A stretch of 64,000 bases of DNA from Pithys albifrons albifrons (taxonomy: Eukaryota; Chordata; Aves; Passeriformes; Thamnophilidae). Numbering within the stretch: position 1 is the stretch's first letter; every line of letters begins with the position of its first letter. The notes below the pieces were generated by a model, which was given only the letters and a program-made list of their open reading frames with translations, searched no databases and had not been told where the DNA came from. The DNA is taken from the NCBI RefSeq assembly GCF_047495875.1, contig NC_092461.1, positions 65,894,299 to 65,958,298 on the forward strand. Direction: 5' to 3'. Of the stretch, positions 37,329-48,771 are shown one piece after another. The position numbers and the translations under genes were made by a program.

Positions 37329-37855
37329 ACAGCTCCCTTTCTGCTAATGAGGAACAGACCTCAAGAATGAGAAATTCAGCATATTTATATGAATGTGGTA
37401 AATATGATAATAAGAAAATATTGTTTTCTGGAAATAAGTGTAAAAAAGGTATATTATAATAATTTTCTGAAAACTGTTCAGTGTGTACTGGTATTGTAAA
37501 CGCAAAGCAGAAACATCTGCCAGGAAACTCAAATATGTACACACAGTAATGTGCCTGGCTACCAATGTGTATTGAAAACATTCAAATGTCAAATCGATGC
37601 CAGTTACTTCAAGCCTCTGCTAAGTATGGGTTTGGGGGTTTTGGTTGGGTTTTTTGTCCTTCCTTGTATTTAGATACTATTTTCTTGATGTGGAGATGAA
37701 AGTTTAATATTGTATATGAAGTGCAAGTTTAAAAACAATATTAAGAGAATTATCTGGATGTATATAGAGGAAACTCACACATAAAATATTCGTTTCATAG
37801 AAACAACCAAGAGGAGCATTAATGGACTGTAGTGTCATAAGAACTTACAAATAAA
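37329..37855 (+). other. ASPH: Junctin 3' UTR with poly(A) signal at 37850
   Basis: Noncoding sequence after the junctin stop. The first AATAAA is at 37850-37855 (ACAAATAAATG). Further AATAAA copies around 38407 and 38509 could give longer 3' ends. Confidence 0.6.
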
Positions 37856-40659
37856 TGTAAATTGTTCCCTACTAAACTTCTTTCCCTAAGAAAACTACTT
37901 TTTTTCCCTGAGAAAGTTATTTTGTACACAGGCAATGCAACTTTAGTATTGCACTTGTTCATGAGACTCCAGCATATACTCAACCAGTGCATTGCAACGA
38001 TTTTTCTGCTGGTCCCATGAAAATATGTTTTGCTCTTCTTCCATCCATGTATTTATTTATTTATTTATTTAGCTCAAGTTAGGTTGGAAAGCTTGATTCA
38101 TTGTCACTTTTCTGAAATCAAGTTTTCAAAGTGCTTGGATAATGAATACTGCTTAAAATTAGGCAGTCGATTTCACCATTGATAAGTATTGTTGGGTTCC
38201 ATTCGCATTGAAGAAGTGATATGCTACTATTACTCTGTTCTGGTTGGACTTGCTTAGAGAACAGTATATTGTTGCAACTGTTATTTTTTTTCAACACTTT
38301 TCAAGTGCATGATACTTCTATAAGCAAGATTGTGTGTTAGTTTGCTCTTACAGCTTTGGTATTCTTAGCGTCAAGAAAGAATTTATCCAGCAGTCTCATT
38401 AGAAAAAATAAAGTTGTTAAACATTTCTTCAGAGATGTTAGAGATATTTCAGTATGTTATCGAATCTATACTTGCTTTCAAGTTTGTTTGGAAACAATTA
38501 TTTTTTAAATAAACTTGAAAGCACGTATGTTGCACGCAATTGCAGAATTTAATTACACAGAATTCAGAACAAAATTCGTAATAAAAGGTTAAGATTTATT
38601 CTTGTTATACTGCAGTATTAAAGAAAACAAAACTCAGGAGAGAAATTGAGCATGAGTATATGCATGTGAATGGTAATGTAGGATTGAAGAAATCCCGAAG
38701 GTTAATTCTGTTTGTGGTTTTGCTGAAATTTTGTGTATAACAGTTGGCAATGCACTTATCTCAGCCATTCAATACATGTGTCTGTAACATGCTTTGATCC
38801 CTAATATAAGATGTGATAATAAGGTTTAAGAAGATTGGATTTTTTTGTTTCTTTTGTTTTAGAGAAAATGAAGCATTGTTCAGATAGTTACAAAAAGTAG
38901 TTGGAGTTAGAGGTATAGAAAATAGTTAGAAGCTTAAGGTTCTAACTGGGATAATTAACAGAGATGATATACCAAAGTATTTCTAAATATTTATAAATGC
39001 ATGAAGAGGGAGGGAAGAAGTGTTTGTTGTGAACATTATAGTGCTTAGCAGAAAATATGACAGAATGAAAATCTAATAAATGCACTTGCATAATGAGCAT
39101 TCTCTCTTAGGTTTTGGCGATAATAGATGTAGTTAATTCAGCTTTGAGCTGATACGTGTTAAGATACTTATTTGACCAGAGGAACATTCAAATCACACAT
39201 CTCAAGGATGGTAGCACAGTGGTGTAGTGCACATCACTTTTTGTTTTCTCCCTCGTAACTGTGTGGGAGTGAAATTTGGAATGAAGTTGCTTTTCTGATT
39301 AACATATTATTGTATCTGTGACCCAAAGTTTATCTGGTTCTAAAAGAGTTGAGTTGCTTTTTTTCTTTCTAAGGAACATTTTATTTGAGCAGCACTCCAG
39401 GCTATACAGATAGCCACACAATAAAATGATATTTTTCCGCCAGAGATCTGTTGTGTTGTTGTATATCTCTATAAAATATTATTGTAATTAAGATTAATGC
39501 AGCAAGTTACCACATAAACATAAAAAATGGACCACATAAGTAAAACCTGAGTGAAATTAATAAAAATAAGAAAGAAAATAGTATCTTGCAAAAAATAAAT
39601 AGCTTAATGTATTGCATGTTCAAAAAGATTGAATAGGAATCATGATAGATGTGTATAAAAAGCTTGTAAGTCAGGTTTAGTAATGCACAAGCAAAACAAA
39701 GAAGTACTCTTGCCAGTCTCTTCTGTTAAATACCCACAGTGCTTGTTGGCTGTGAATATTGACTGTCTTTTGTAATACTTTGAGTCTATTTATTGTTCAT
39801 AAAGCAGAGCAAGTCATTGTCTGGAATTAGAGATGTGGGTTATCAGAGGATACGAAGACTTATTAGGGGGGTGTATATGTAAGCAAAGTGAACTGTGTCT
39901 GTGGAAGCACAGTGGCTGTTTCTCTGTTTCCAGGTTCTGAAGTGTGAGATGGTGGCAGATACTAAGTAACTGTTTTTTGTCTTCATCCAAAGGTGATGGT
40001 ACAAGGAAGTAACTTCTTACCTTTATAGCCATTAATATTCCTACAGCAAAAAATGAATGTCTTAATAATATTTGTTAGTATTTTATGGGGGGGTGTTTAA
40101 TGACACAGAAAAAATTGGCAAAAAATTAAATGTAAATTTGGCGCTTTTTTTCCCTAGCTTCTGATTTTGACTCCATGATAGTGGAGGTAATTTTAGTTAC
40201 AGAACTTTTGAATGGAGTGTAAGTCCTTATCTTCAGGTAGTTTAAATTTCAGTAATAAAGATAGAATTAATTCTGGTATTCTGTTTCCACTACTTAAAAT
40301 AAAAACATGTTTTTCTCATGATACATAAAATAATATTGCTCTATTTTACACAAATTTGGTTTGAGACATACTAGTCCTGTTTGCATTGAGATGTGTTTGA
40401 CACCATTAGAAACATGGTAATTATTATTTTTAAATTTTACTGACTTGAAATATATTGCTACTTTTATTCTACTTAAGAGTTATTTTTACAAGATTTTTAT
40501 CAGTACAGGAGTATTCATTATAGTATAGCCTCTGCTTTACTGAGTATTAGTTTTCTATTGATTTCTGTGTGTACAGCTCTTGAAAAACTAGTTTGCTTTG
40601 GGCAGTGTGTGCATGTGAAGGTTTCTTTAAGAAGGTTGTCTTAATTCACCATGGATGAT
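37856..40659 (+). other. ASPH: Intron after junctin 3' end
   Basis: AT-rich sequence with an (ATTT)n run at 38048-38072. No gene was found. Open frames on the - strand (e.g. 39814-40032) have no recognisable product. Confidence 0.5.
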
Positions 40660-40985
40660 GTAGGATTATAGAAGAATGCCATTTGGAACGGGCTTCAGGA
40701 GATCCTATTCCAACATCCAATTCTAAACAGGGTCACTTCAGAGGAATGGCCGGGTTACTCGGGCCATTATCCAGTGTGGTCTTTAAAACTTACAAGGATG
40801 GGAATGCACAGCCTCTTTGTACAGCCTTTCCCACTGATTTCCCTTCCCTTGCATCTGGTGGAAAGAGGGATGCAGGGTGGATGCCTCTGTGTGTATGTAA
40901 CTTTTTTCTTGTGCCCAGTCTGAACCTCTTGTGTAAGTCTTGCTTGAACCTTGCTAAAGGAGATTTGACAGGCAAATTAGTCTAA
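40660..40985 (-). mobile_element. Old CR1 LINE fragment, antisense
   Basis: Contains diverged forms of the antisense CR1 motifs: GATTATAGAAGAATGCC, GGGCTTCAGGAGATCCTATT, CCAACATCCAATTC and GCACAGCCTCTTTGTACAGC, followed by CTGAACCTCTTGTGTAAG. More diverged than the other CR1 pieces here. Boundaries are approximate. Confidence 0.55.
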
Positions 40986-41731
40986 TACCAATACATTCTT
41001 GAGCTTATGTTGTCTCAAGACGTGTCATAATCTTTCACATCTAAGAGTTATCTTTGTCTCTTACCAAGGTGTTGATCATTGCAGTTATTAGTTGTTTTTT
41101 TCATTGTGTTTTGATCTAGAAATACTCTATGGTATTGATAATGATACTAAGCATCTTACTGGTGAAATTCCATGTTGTACTTTTTCTATAGTTATTTGAT
41201 TGTCAAAAGAAACTGGAGATTCAGTTTCTTATTTTGAAGAAAGTATGGTTCTGTTCATCACATCTAAGATGTAACCCATGAATTTAATATACCTCTTCTG
41301 AGAAGCTTTTTGTAAAGTTCAAATTAGTTCTTTCTAGAACCTATACAGTTGATCACATGAAGCACCTTTTGCCCAAATTGAAAACAGTGAAAAAAATCTG
41401 CTGCCTGTTTTTCTTCTGGATACTGAATAGATGTTGAGAATACCATAGTAATTTGTTCAGTTACTCTGAAATAAATGCAAGTGCTTAAATTTCTGTCTGT
41501 TTTTCCCTCCCTCATTGTATGTTTGTCTTCCAAACATATTTGTTTGCTATCTGAATACACTTGAGTTTTTGTATATCTCACTGGGTATCAGGACAGCCCT
41601 GTAATTATGATTGTTTGAATGCGTTTTTGGAGAGTGTAGCATCAGTTAATTTAAGTGAAACAACTTTCTTAGTTTATAATTGAATCAGATCTAAAGGAGC
41701 ATAAAGTTAATTTTATAACTGAAAAATGCAG

Positions 41732-41821
41732 GCCTTAAAGAAAGATCTGTCCCAGCACAGCCAACACCACCAGAATCTGAGGAGACTGTCCAGCCTGCTG
41801 AGAAGTCCTATGTCGAATCAG
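41732..41821 (+). CDS. ASPH: ASPH acidic exon a (GLKERSVPAQ...)
   Basis: A 90-bp symmetric exon, acceptor AAAAATGCAG, donor GGTAAGG. It reads GLKERSVPAQPTPPESEETV then QPAEKSYVES. Mammalian ASPH has GLKERSTSEPAVPPEEAEPH at this junction, so this is the exon that starts the long acidic luminal stalk of hydroxylase and junctate. It normally joins exon 3 (through the GC donor), and could also join the 27478 donor. Confidence 0.94.
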
Positions 41822-43232
41822 GTAAGGCCTTTAATAAATCATGGGTGAAACAAAAGACATGATGCTTCATTTGAATTAAAATTCTGTTTCCTTAGCATGC
41901 AAACTTTTTCATAGATTTTGTGTTGCTTATCTACTGCAGTTTAGTTAACAGATACCACTGTTTATAACTTTGTACGGATCACTGACCATGAAACGTGTAA
42001 AATTTTACTGTCTAGAAGACACTCTTGTCAGCCCTCATGGTTACCATTGTAGCTATATAACATTAGAATAACTTTCTGATTATGTACATTTGTGGTTTAG
42101 CTACATTTACAACTGTATATCCAGTCAGGATAATACATTTCCCACATTAAAAACAAAAAATAACAAAAACCCCTTAACAACCAACTTCGTAACATAGTCA
42201 AATAATTCCCTTTTCCACTAAAACAATAGTAAATAATACATACATAAGTAGTGCTTCTAATGTTGAAAAAAATTGAACATTTGAACAACCCCATAGAGCT
42301 AGTAAAATGTATTTGATTTAAGAGAAACTCAAGAAAAAATATTTTTACATGTCACATTTCAGGTATGCAATTTGCATTTTGGTATTTTGGTATTATTTAG
42401 AGAGTACATGTTTCTTCCTGTTCCTTGAAGCGGCTTATCCTACTTGATGTTTATATGAACCTAACTCATAAATCCACAAATATGGAACATAGGGCAGATA
42501 AAATGGACTATAGATTTTAAGACTTGCATTACCTTTTTTTTTCCCCCATAACTGGTACCACTTGAGATCTTTATTTCAAAATGCAGCTGTGATCTGATTT
42601 TTATGCTGTAGGGTTTCTGAGTGTTAATTAACATATATATGAAGGCAACACTTCGTACAAATTCCTGTTATGGCCTGGGCTTGTGTATTGGATGACAATC
42701 ACTTGTCCCTGAAACCAGTTTGTGATTTCTCCTGGCAATTCATAGCAGAATAACACCTTGATATTGTAATGTTAGTTACCTATTTTCCCTGTTTATGAAG
42801 TCAACAAGACCCTACTTCTGCAAGTGACATTCTGTTGTAAAATATGACATGCTCTAGTCCTGCTGCCTAAACTGTAGGAATGTACTGTATGAAAGTGTTA
42901 GCAAAATAATTAGATGAGAGTTCTTGGCTTGAAAATTTTCTGAAGTTGTTACTGCTCTGGAGAAAAATATGTATGCAGAAAATGCAGTGTAGATAATTTC
43001 AGTTCATTTTCAGAATGAATCTGATGTGATTGATCTTTGTATATTTGAGAATAAGCAAGACAAAATTCTTTTTGCAATTGTGTGAATTGCAGGGGTTTGT
43101 CAGGTCAGTCTATAGGGACTTTTACAGAACAGAACAAGAACTTTACAGAGTTTACTAAGGGCTGTAACCTGTGAGCTAATGTTTACACTTTGCCTTTGCA
43201 CTTATCTTCACTGCAATTTATAATCCTTTTAG
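41822..43232 (+). other. ASPH: Intron between acidic exons a and b
   Basis: About 1.4 kb of AT-rich intron without recognisable features. Confidence 0.5.
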
Positions 43233-43307
43233 AACACAAGACTGGTGATGTAGAATTGGAAGAGGAAATTCAATCTGTTCTTCATGAAGCTCTCCATTCC
43301 CAGCCTG
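43233..43307 (+). CDS. ASPH: ASPH acidic exon b (EHKTGDVELEEEIQSVLHEA)
   Basis: A 75-bp symmetric exon with acceptor AATCCTTTTAG and donor GGTAATG. It encodes EHKTGDVELEEEIQSVLHEA followed by LHSQP. The core E-E-I-Q-S-V-L-H-E-A aligns with mammalian KEQIQSLLHEMVHAE. Part of the acidic luminal region of junctate and hydroxylase. Confidence 0.93.
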
Positions 43308-43588
43308 GTAATGCATTAACACTTAGAAATCACTGAAGAGTTTATAAATACTGCCATAGGCTAGATATATGTCCGTCTGGTTTTGGTATGCACTTAAAGT
43401 ACTTTTGCCTGCATAAAATATCCTGAGCCCATTTGTAATTTTAAAGAACATTCATAAAGTTCAGTCACCAAATCCTAAAACTATGGCCTCTTATCCAGAG
43501 GTGTTTGGCAGCAGAGATGGCCTTTACTGTGGGCATAGAAGGTCCTGTCAAGTCAGTGCAGATACTTTGGGTTTATAGTCTTGGAAGG

Positions 43589-43962
43589 GTGGTCCCGTGG
43601 TGTAATGGTGAGCACTCCGGACTCTGGATCACAAGGTCATGAGTTCGAGTCTCAGTGGAGAGTGTACCGGCCAGTTCAATGCCTCCCTGCCATCCAATCC
43701 CGTCAGATCTCGGATGCTCAGCAGGGTCAGCCTCGGTTAGTACCGGGTGCTGTAGATAGTCCTGAGGATTTCACTGTCACTGTCTGAGCTTGCTCGTCTA
43801 TGGCAGATGGACCTTAGGGCTTAAATGATGGGGCCAGTTCTGTGCATGCTGTGCCTCACCTAAAAAAAAAAAAAATCCACTGTGCAGGCTCGAAGGGCAC
43901 ACCCACTTGGGGAGAGCCCCTCCCAAATCTTTGTTCACGAAGTTTGGCCATGCACATAGTGC
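43589..43962 (+). mobile_element. Composite SINE, copy 2 (tRNA-Gln-like head, 5S rRNA-like middle)
   Basis: The head from 43591 resembles tRNA-Gln: GGTCCCGTGGTGTAATGG, an anticodon-loop region ACTCTGGATC (anticodon CTG), and a pol III box B GTTCGAGTC at 43643-43651 (box A about 43598-43608). A 5S rRNA-like part follows at about 43699-43755, lacking some 26 bases compared with copy 1. Then comes the body shared with 14058-14250, with a poly(A) run of 14 inside it. TGGAAGG occurs just before (43582-43588) and just after (43963-43969), a plausible target duplication. The tRNA part is degenerate and is not called as a tRNA gene. Translating it gives a nonsense protein. Confidence 0.88.
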
Positions 43963-44105
43963 TGGAAGGTGACGACAAGTCATCTATCCCATTCCCTTTG
44001 GAGGCTTGTTGGAAAACACAACGGATATACTGAAGACTGAATGTTTGCTGGTAATAGAATATACCAAAGAATATGTATTCACTAATAATCTGCATTACTG
44101 ATTAG

Positions 44106-44267
44106 GAGAGAGACATGAAGATGTAGATGAAAGTATAAGTGACCAGTGGCAAGTGAAGGAAGAAATACATGGAGAAACTTTTGAAGCTCCTGCAGCAGAT
44201 GACATGCTGAGAGAATTACAGAATGAAATACCAGAAGCATATGAGACATCAGACTCAGTTCAGAAAG
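44106..44267 (+). CDS. ASPH: ASPH acidic exon c (162 bp, largest of the series)
   Basis: The acceptor CTGATTAG (poor pyrimidine tract) and donor AAAG|GTATCT bound a symmetric 162-bp exon. It reads GERHEDVDESISDQWQVKEE, then IHGETFEAPAADDMLRELQN, then EIPEAYETSDSVQK. It is rich in Glu and Asp, without hydrophobic helices, like the mammalian stalk, though residue alignment is weak. The composite SINE lies only about 140 bases upstream. Confidence 0.9.
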
Positions 44268-44588
44268 GTATCTGAATGACTAAATACATTTCAAATTAAA
44301 TGTACAAAGAAACCCTAAAACCAACCCAGACAAATGGAAATATGTCTCATTAAAAACTTGACTTGTAATTTCTTCTTAGAATAGAGATGTGACAAGTGAT
44401 AACCATAGCTAACATTATTTAGCAAATAAATGTCTTTTAAATCAAAGTGCTATATTTTAATATTACATGTCTTGGAATCCAGGTAGTTATATATTTTTAT
44501 TTAATTACTGTGATACTGACTTTCAACCAAATTAATCTCTATTCCAAACATGGATATCTCTCCAGAACAGAGGGATGACTGTGATCTT

Positions 44589-45020
44589 ACAGAATGGTTT
44601 GGATTGGAAGGGACCTTAAAGATCACCTAGTTCCAACCCCTCTGCCATAGGCAGGGACACGTTTCACTGCAGCAGGTTGCTCAAAAGCCCTTTGTAGCCT
44701 TGCCTTAAGCACTTACAGGGATGAGGCATTCACAACTTCTCTGGGCAACATGTTCCAGTGCCTCACCACTCTCAAAGTAAGGAATTACTTCTTTATATCA
44801 AACCTAAACCTGCCTTCTTTCAGTTTGAAGCTAGACCCTTTGTACTTTCACTACATACCCTTGTAATAAGTCCTTCAGCTTTCTTGTCGGCCTCTCATGG
44901 GACCAGAATGCTGCAGTAAGGTCACCCCAGAGCTTTTCATTCTCTGCTGAACCCCAGTTCTCTCAGCCTTTTCTCAGAGGAGAGGTGTTCCGTGTCCAGC
45001 CCCTCATCTACCAGTGATGT
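44589..45020 (-). mobile_element. CR1 LINE fragment, antisense
   Basis: Starts ACAGAATGGTTTGGATTGG and continues with GGGACCTTAAAGATCACC, CTGCCATAGGCAGGGACA, TCTGGGCAACATGTTCCAGT and TCTCAGCCTTTTCTCAGAGG, the standard antisense CR1 3' region in order. It is followed at 45055 by a CR1 piece in the opposite orientation. Confidence 0.9.
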
Positions 45021-45054
45021 CTAAAATGGAAGAATTTTCGAGACAGTATTAGCA

Positions 45055-45270
45055 TTTAAGTTGGATATCGGAAAGAAATTCTTTACAGAGAGAGTAATCA
45101 GGCATTGGAATGGTCTGCCCAGAGAGGTGATGGATTCACCATCCCCGGAGGTTTTTAAACTGAGTTTGGACATGGCATGGTGTGCCATGATCTAGTAAAT
45201 GGACTGGAGTTGGACCAAGGGTTGGACTTGATCTTGGAGATCTTTTCCAACCCAATCGATTCTATGATAG
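45055..45270 (+). mobile_element. CR1 LINE 3' end, sense orientation
   Basis: Contains GGAAAGAAATTCTTTACAG, GGCATTGGAATGGTCTGCCC, AGAGAGGTGATGGATTCACC, CCGGAGGTTTTTAAACTGAG and ends CCAACCCAATCGATTCTATG, that is, the CR1 3' UTR with its ATTCTATG terminal repeat. Confidence 0.9.
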
Positions 45271-45800
45271 ATAAAATAGCAGGTCTTTAATTAAGGTGCT
45301 TCAAGGTACACTGAATACATAAGTGCACAATTCAGTATAAGGCTCCTACAAATTTATAACGCAAGTTATCATATGTAATGGATGTGTTCAGCCTGAGGAT
45401 TGTCTGCCCCCAGAACCTCCCTCACATCTGCCCCTTGGCACACTGCCCCAGAGTTAAGTCGGATGTCTCAAGACCTCTTACTTCTTCACATCATAATCCT
45501 TCACCGTCATCATCTTCACATTGCATGCCTTCTTTGCAGCTTCTCCAAAGTTTCTGGGCCTTCCATGGCTTTGACTACAATGATATCTTATTATGTCCTT
45601 CTAGATACGTGTCCCAGACAAGATGTACTTGCTGAAATCTTTTTCCTTGGAAAGAACATTAAGCAAAATTTGAAGAATTTTGAGAATTTGATGTAAAGCA
45701 TGAGAAAGGGGATTTAGTACTTGTTAATAACTGCTATTTCAAAGTGTTAGAAACAATACAGCTATATTACTAAAAATATATATGCTACACATCTTATATT

Positions 45801-45880
45801 AAGGCATCACCAGGACCCCCAGCTCCTTGGCAGGGCTGCTTTCAATCTGGTCATTCCCCATCAATAGTATTTGTATGGAG
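45801..45880 (-). mobile_element. CR1 LINE fragment, antisense, more internal part
   Basis: The motif CACCAGGACCCCCAGCTCCT followed by GGCAGGGCTGCTTTCAATC is an internal antisense CR1 segment that normally lies some hundreds of bases beyond the part seen at 44589-45020. It may be the far part of the same old copy, separated by later insertion. The sequence between 45271 and 45800 was not identified. Confidence 0.7.
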
Positions 45881-46593
45881 TCTGCTTCTGGACTTTCTGG
45901 CTTAATAAACTCTTAAAATTTAGTTTAATAACACAACCTTTTCTCGAAAGACGTATTCTTTCATTCAAATGTGTCTCCCTGAGAGAGTGTTATGGTTGAT
46001 CTATGTTGTTTAACAGGATGATAAAAATTGTAGTTAAAATCACATGATCTAAATCCAGCTTGGGGAAAATTATTTCTGAATGCTTTTTATCTGCCCTAGT
46101 GGAAGTTTTACACATCTCTTATTACATCTCTTTGAAAAACTCATGTAATGGATGTGATCTAAAAGTTATCATTGCTGGAAGAATACTGAGATTCTTTTTC
46201 CACTACAGAACTAATTCTTTTCAGTCTGGGTCTGTTATATCTCCATGTTTCTCTATCTCCTTTATTTATCCACTGCTCAATTAGGAGACTAGAGGAGAAA
46301 TTAAAATTCCAGTTATTTTAAATCTTTGCAATTAAGATACCAAAATGAATACGTTCTCTTTCCTTCAAGTTTACTTAGACATTTCTGTGGAGAGTCTTTT
46401 TTTTGAGCAAATGTGTATGGAGTCTGGTCATATATACACCTTGTCAATATTTTATATGAGTAAAATTGTAAATATATTTGCTTCTACTTTCAGTTTAGAA
46501 AATTGACTGTGTTCTTTTTAGGTTGTTTTAGGGGTTTTGGTATCGTATTAATTTTAAAATGTTAAAATTTGTATAAACATATTTGTTATTCAG

Positions 46594-46653
46594 ATGCTGG
46601 TCTTTTGGCAGATGATCTTGAAGCAGTGGAGTCTGAACCCTATGAAGTTTCAG
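46594..46653 (+). CDS. ASPH: ASPH acidic exon d (DAGLLADDLEAVESEPYEVS)
   Basis: A 60-bp symmetric exon, acceptor TTGTTATTCAG, donor AG|GTATCA. The mammalian counterpart appears to be DRFETLEPEVS, sharing the E-x-x-E-P-x-x-V-S end. Acidic luminal stalk. Confidence 0.9.
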
Positions 46654-48146
46654 GTATCATTTTGTTTTTCTAAACTCAGTAATACTGGTTTTTCACCTAA
46701 GTGTAACAAATTGGATGAGAAAGAAAAATAGAAAAGGTCAGACTGGTTTAGGAATATGTAATTTTGAAGATGTTTTTTCACCAAATAACTTCTTGTTATT
46801 ATAATGGATATTTTTACTTTGAGATGACTGTATTGTACTTGCTATTGAAAATCTTTATACAAATAGTGAATGACAGATATGGAAACTGTGCTTTCATTGC
46901 TGCGAACACTTTGCATTTACTGTGTGTTTCTGGCTGTTGTGTATGATTGGGATCTGGGTAGGCAAGAGGTCTGTGGTTTGTACAGTCTAAGAAAGTGAGA
47001 ATGAGATTTATTGCTTATATTACTGTCTTCTTACAGTTTGCAATACTAAGCTTCTTCTAGACTATTATTCTTGACATCAAAAGCATCCAGTTTTTAACTC
47101 TTCCTTCAGCACTGTTTGTTCCTTTGTGGCTGACTCTACTATCAGTGAGTCAGTGCCAAGGACATCATTCTGAACTGTCTTTCTACATACTTTAATACGT
47201 CTCGAGAGCTTTTAGAAATTTTGCCTGACTAATCCAGTTAGCTTAGTCATCTTCATTTGATGCTTGATAAAATGTACAATGGTATTAGCTCATCTTTCCT
47301 GTTATGTAGAAACATTAGGTTGATATTGCAGTTTCCCTGCTGTCTGATAAGTATTTTCTTCAGGATTTTAACAGTGTTTATTTATAGTACAGCCTCCTCC
47401 ATTTACATTAGACATGGATTTATGTTTAGACTAGGCTTCTTCTCTTTGACTCAATGTTAGTTCTGGACTTTGCAGTCCTGTTTGATGCCAAATGTGACTG
47501 AAAAATAGAAAAAAAATTGTTTTATACAGCTAAAACTGTTTATTCCAAACTATGGGGGAGATTACTGCTTTCCAGTTAGTCATTTAGAATCCAAGCTATG
47601 ACACTTCCAAAGTAACAGGATAGTTACTTTACCTTCAGTATCGTGTTTTGTTAGTATGTCATGCTGACTATATTAACAGCATTGCCAAGCATTGTAGTAA
47701 TAGAGGAAAATGATAGACTTATTTAGCTAGGTAATGAAAAGAAGTAAATGGCCCTAAATGTCTGATGCCAGAATTGAAGTACATACTATGCACGGTCTGA
47801 TTTCTGGCTCACATCTTGTCTTTTGTAGATCATCACAAGTTGAGCCTCTTGCATATCAGTAAAGAAGCTACTGTAGTATGTTGAAGATAGAGGAAGTTTA
47901 CATTTTTTATGCATATTAAAAAATAGTTCTAGAGAATAATGGCTCTCGTGGATCTAGTTTTGATACAGAGAGTATAAGAGAGTGACCCAAGATCTTCAAT
48001 TAGATTTCCACGTGTCAAGTCGTGTCAGTTTGTAAAATTTTAATTTGACAGTTTTCAGCTATGGATGCAAGTTAAAACAATCAAATATTAAAGATATTTC
48101 ATATTTTCTATTTAAAAATATTTACTTACTCATATTTAATTTACAG
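46654..48146 (+). other. ASPH: Intron between acidic exons d and e
   Basis: About 1.5 kb of AT-rich intron. No transposon, RNA gene or additional exon was recognised. Confidence 0.5.
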
Positions 48147-48203
48147 ATTTAGATAATTATGATGTATCTATGGAGGAGAGAGTAAGTGATCCAGAAGCTC
48201 CAG
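48147..48203 (+). CDS. ASPH: ASPH acidic exon e (DLDNYDVSMEERVSDPEAP)
   Basis: A 57-bp symmetric exon, acceptor TTTAATTTACAG, unusual donor AG|GTTTGT. It encodes DLDNYDVSMEERVSDPEAP. The weak donor suggests the exon may often be skipped. It is recognised by phase, acidity and position in the series. Confidence 0.83.
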
Positions 48204-48726
48204 GTTTGTAGATTTTTTGTTACTTCAGATGATAGTATAATCTCGTGGTTTTTAAATGTGTTACAAAGTAATGTGTCGTATTGACTGTTTCATCACAGTT
48301 TTATTTGCAAGCAGTTTTTAGGTAATTTCAAGTAAGCCTGATTTTTTTTTCTGCCACTGTGTTACCATTACATTTGTGAGCATGACACTCCATGAATCCA
48401 AACCAGAAATACTTAGATTAGTATCTTGTTCTGTCAGGAGTCTTGCAGTCTAATCAAGGAATCGATTGTCCAAGACCTACTTATCTTCCTAATTTTAAGC
48501 TTAAATACAAGCGTGAACTTATTATATTCTGTATCTTATGGTGTAGCTCCTGAATCTGTTTTACAATTCAGCTGTCACTTTTAAATAAAATGTTGTAGTA
48601 TAAACTCAGTATGTTTTATTTTGTTATTCTTGAGCTAAATATGTGGCTTTTAAAGTTTGTATATGCTGTTTAACTGTTGCAAGAAAATTTGATTGGTATA
48701 TAAAATATTAAATATTTTAATTTAAG

Positions 48727-48771
48727 GTGACTCTGATGTGGTGCTAGAAGATGCTGTGGAACATTACACAG
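48727..48771 (+). CDS. ASPH: ASPH acidic exon f (GDSDVVLEDAVEHYT)
   Basis: A 45-bp symmetric exon, acceptor TTTTAATTTAAG, donor AG|GTACAG. Residues GDSDVVLEDAVEHYT resemble mammalian SSEPVVEDERLHHDT in length and pattern (V-V-x-E-D, H, T). Confidence 0.87.

Noticed and set aside
43591..43663. Functional tRNA-Gln gene
   Set aside because: The head is fused without a terminator to 5S-like sequence, the acceptor stem does not pair well (GGTCCCG against GTGGAGA) and the anticodon stem is disrupted, so it is part of a SINE.
43581..43787. 68-codon frame beginning MEGWSRGVMVSTPDSGSQ
   Set aside because: It is translation of the tRNA-like and 5S-like parts of the SINE; such strings are a known artefact of SINE sequence.
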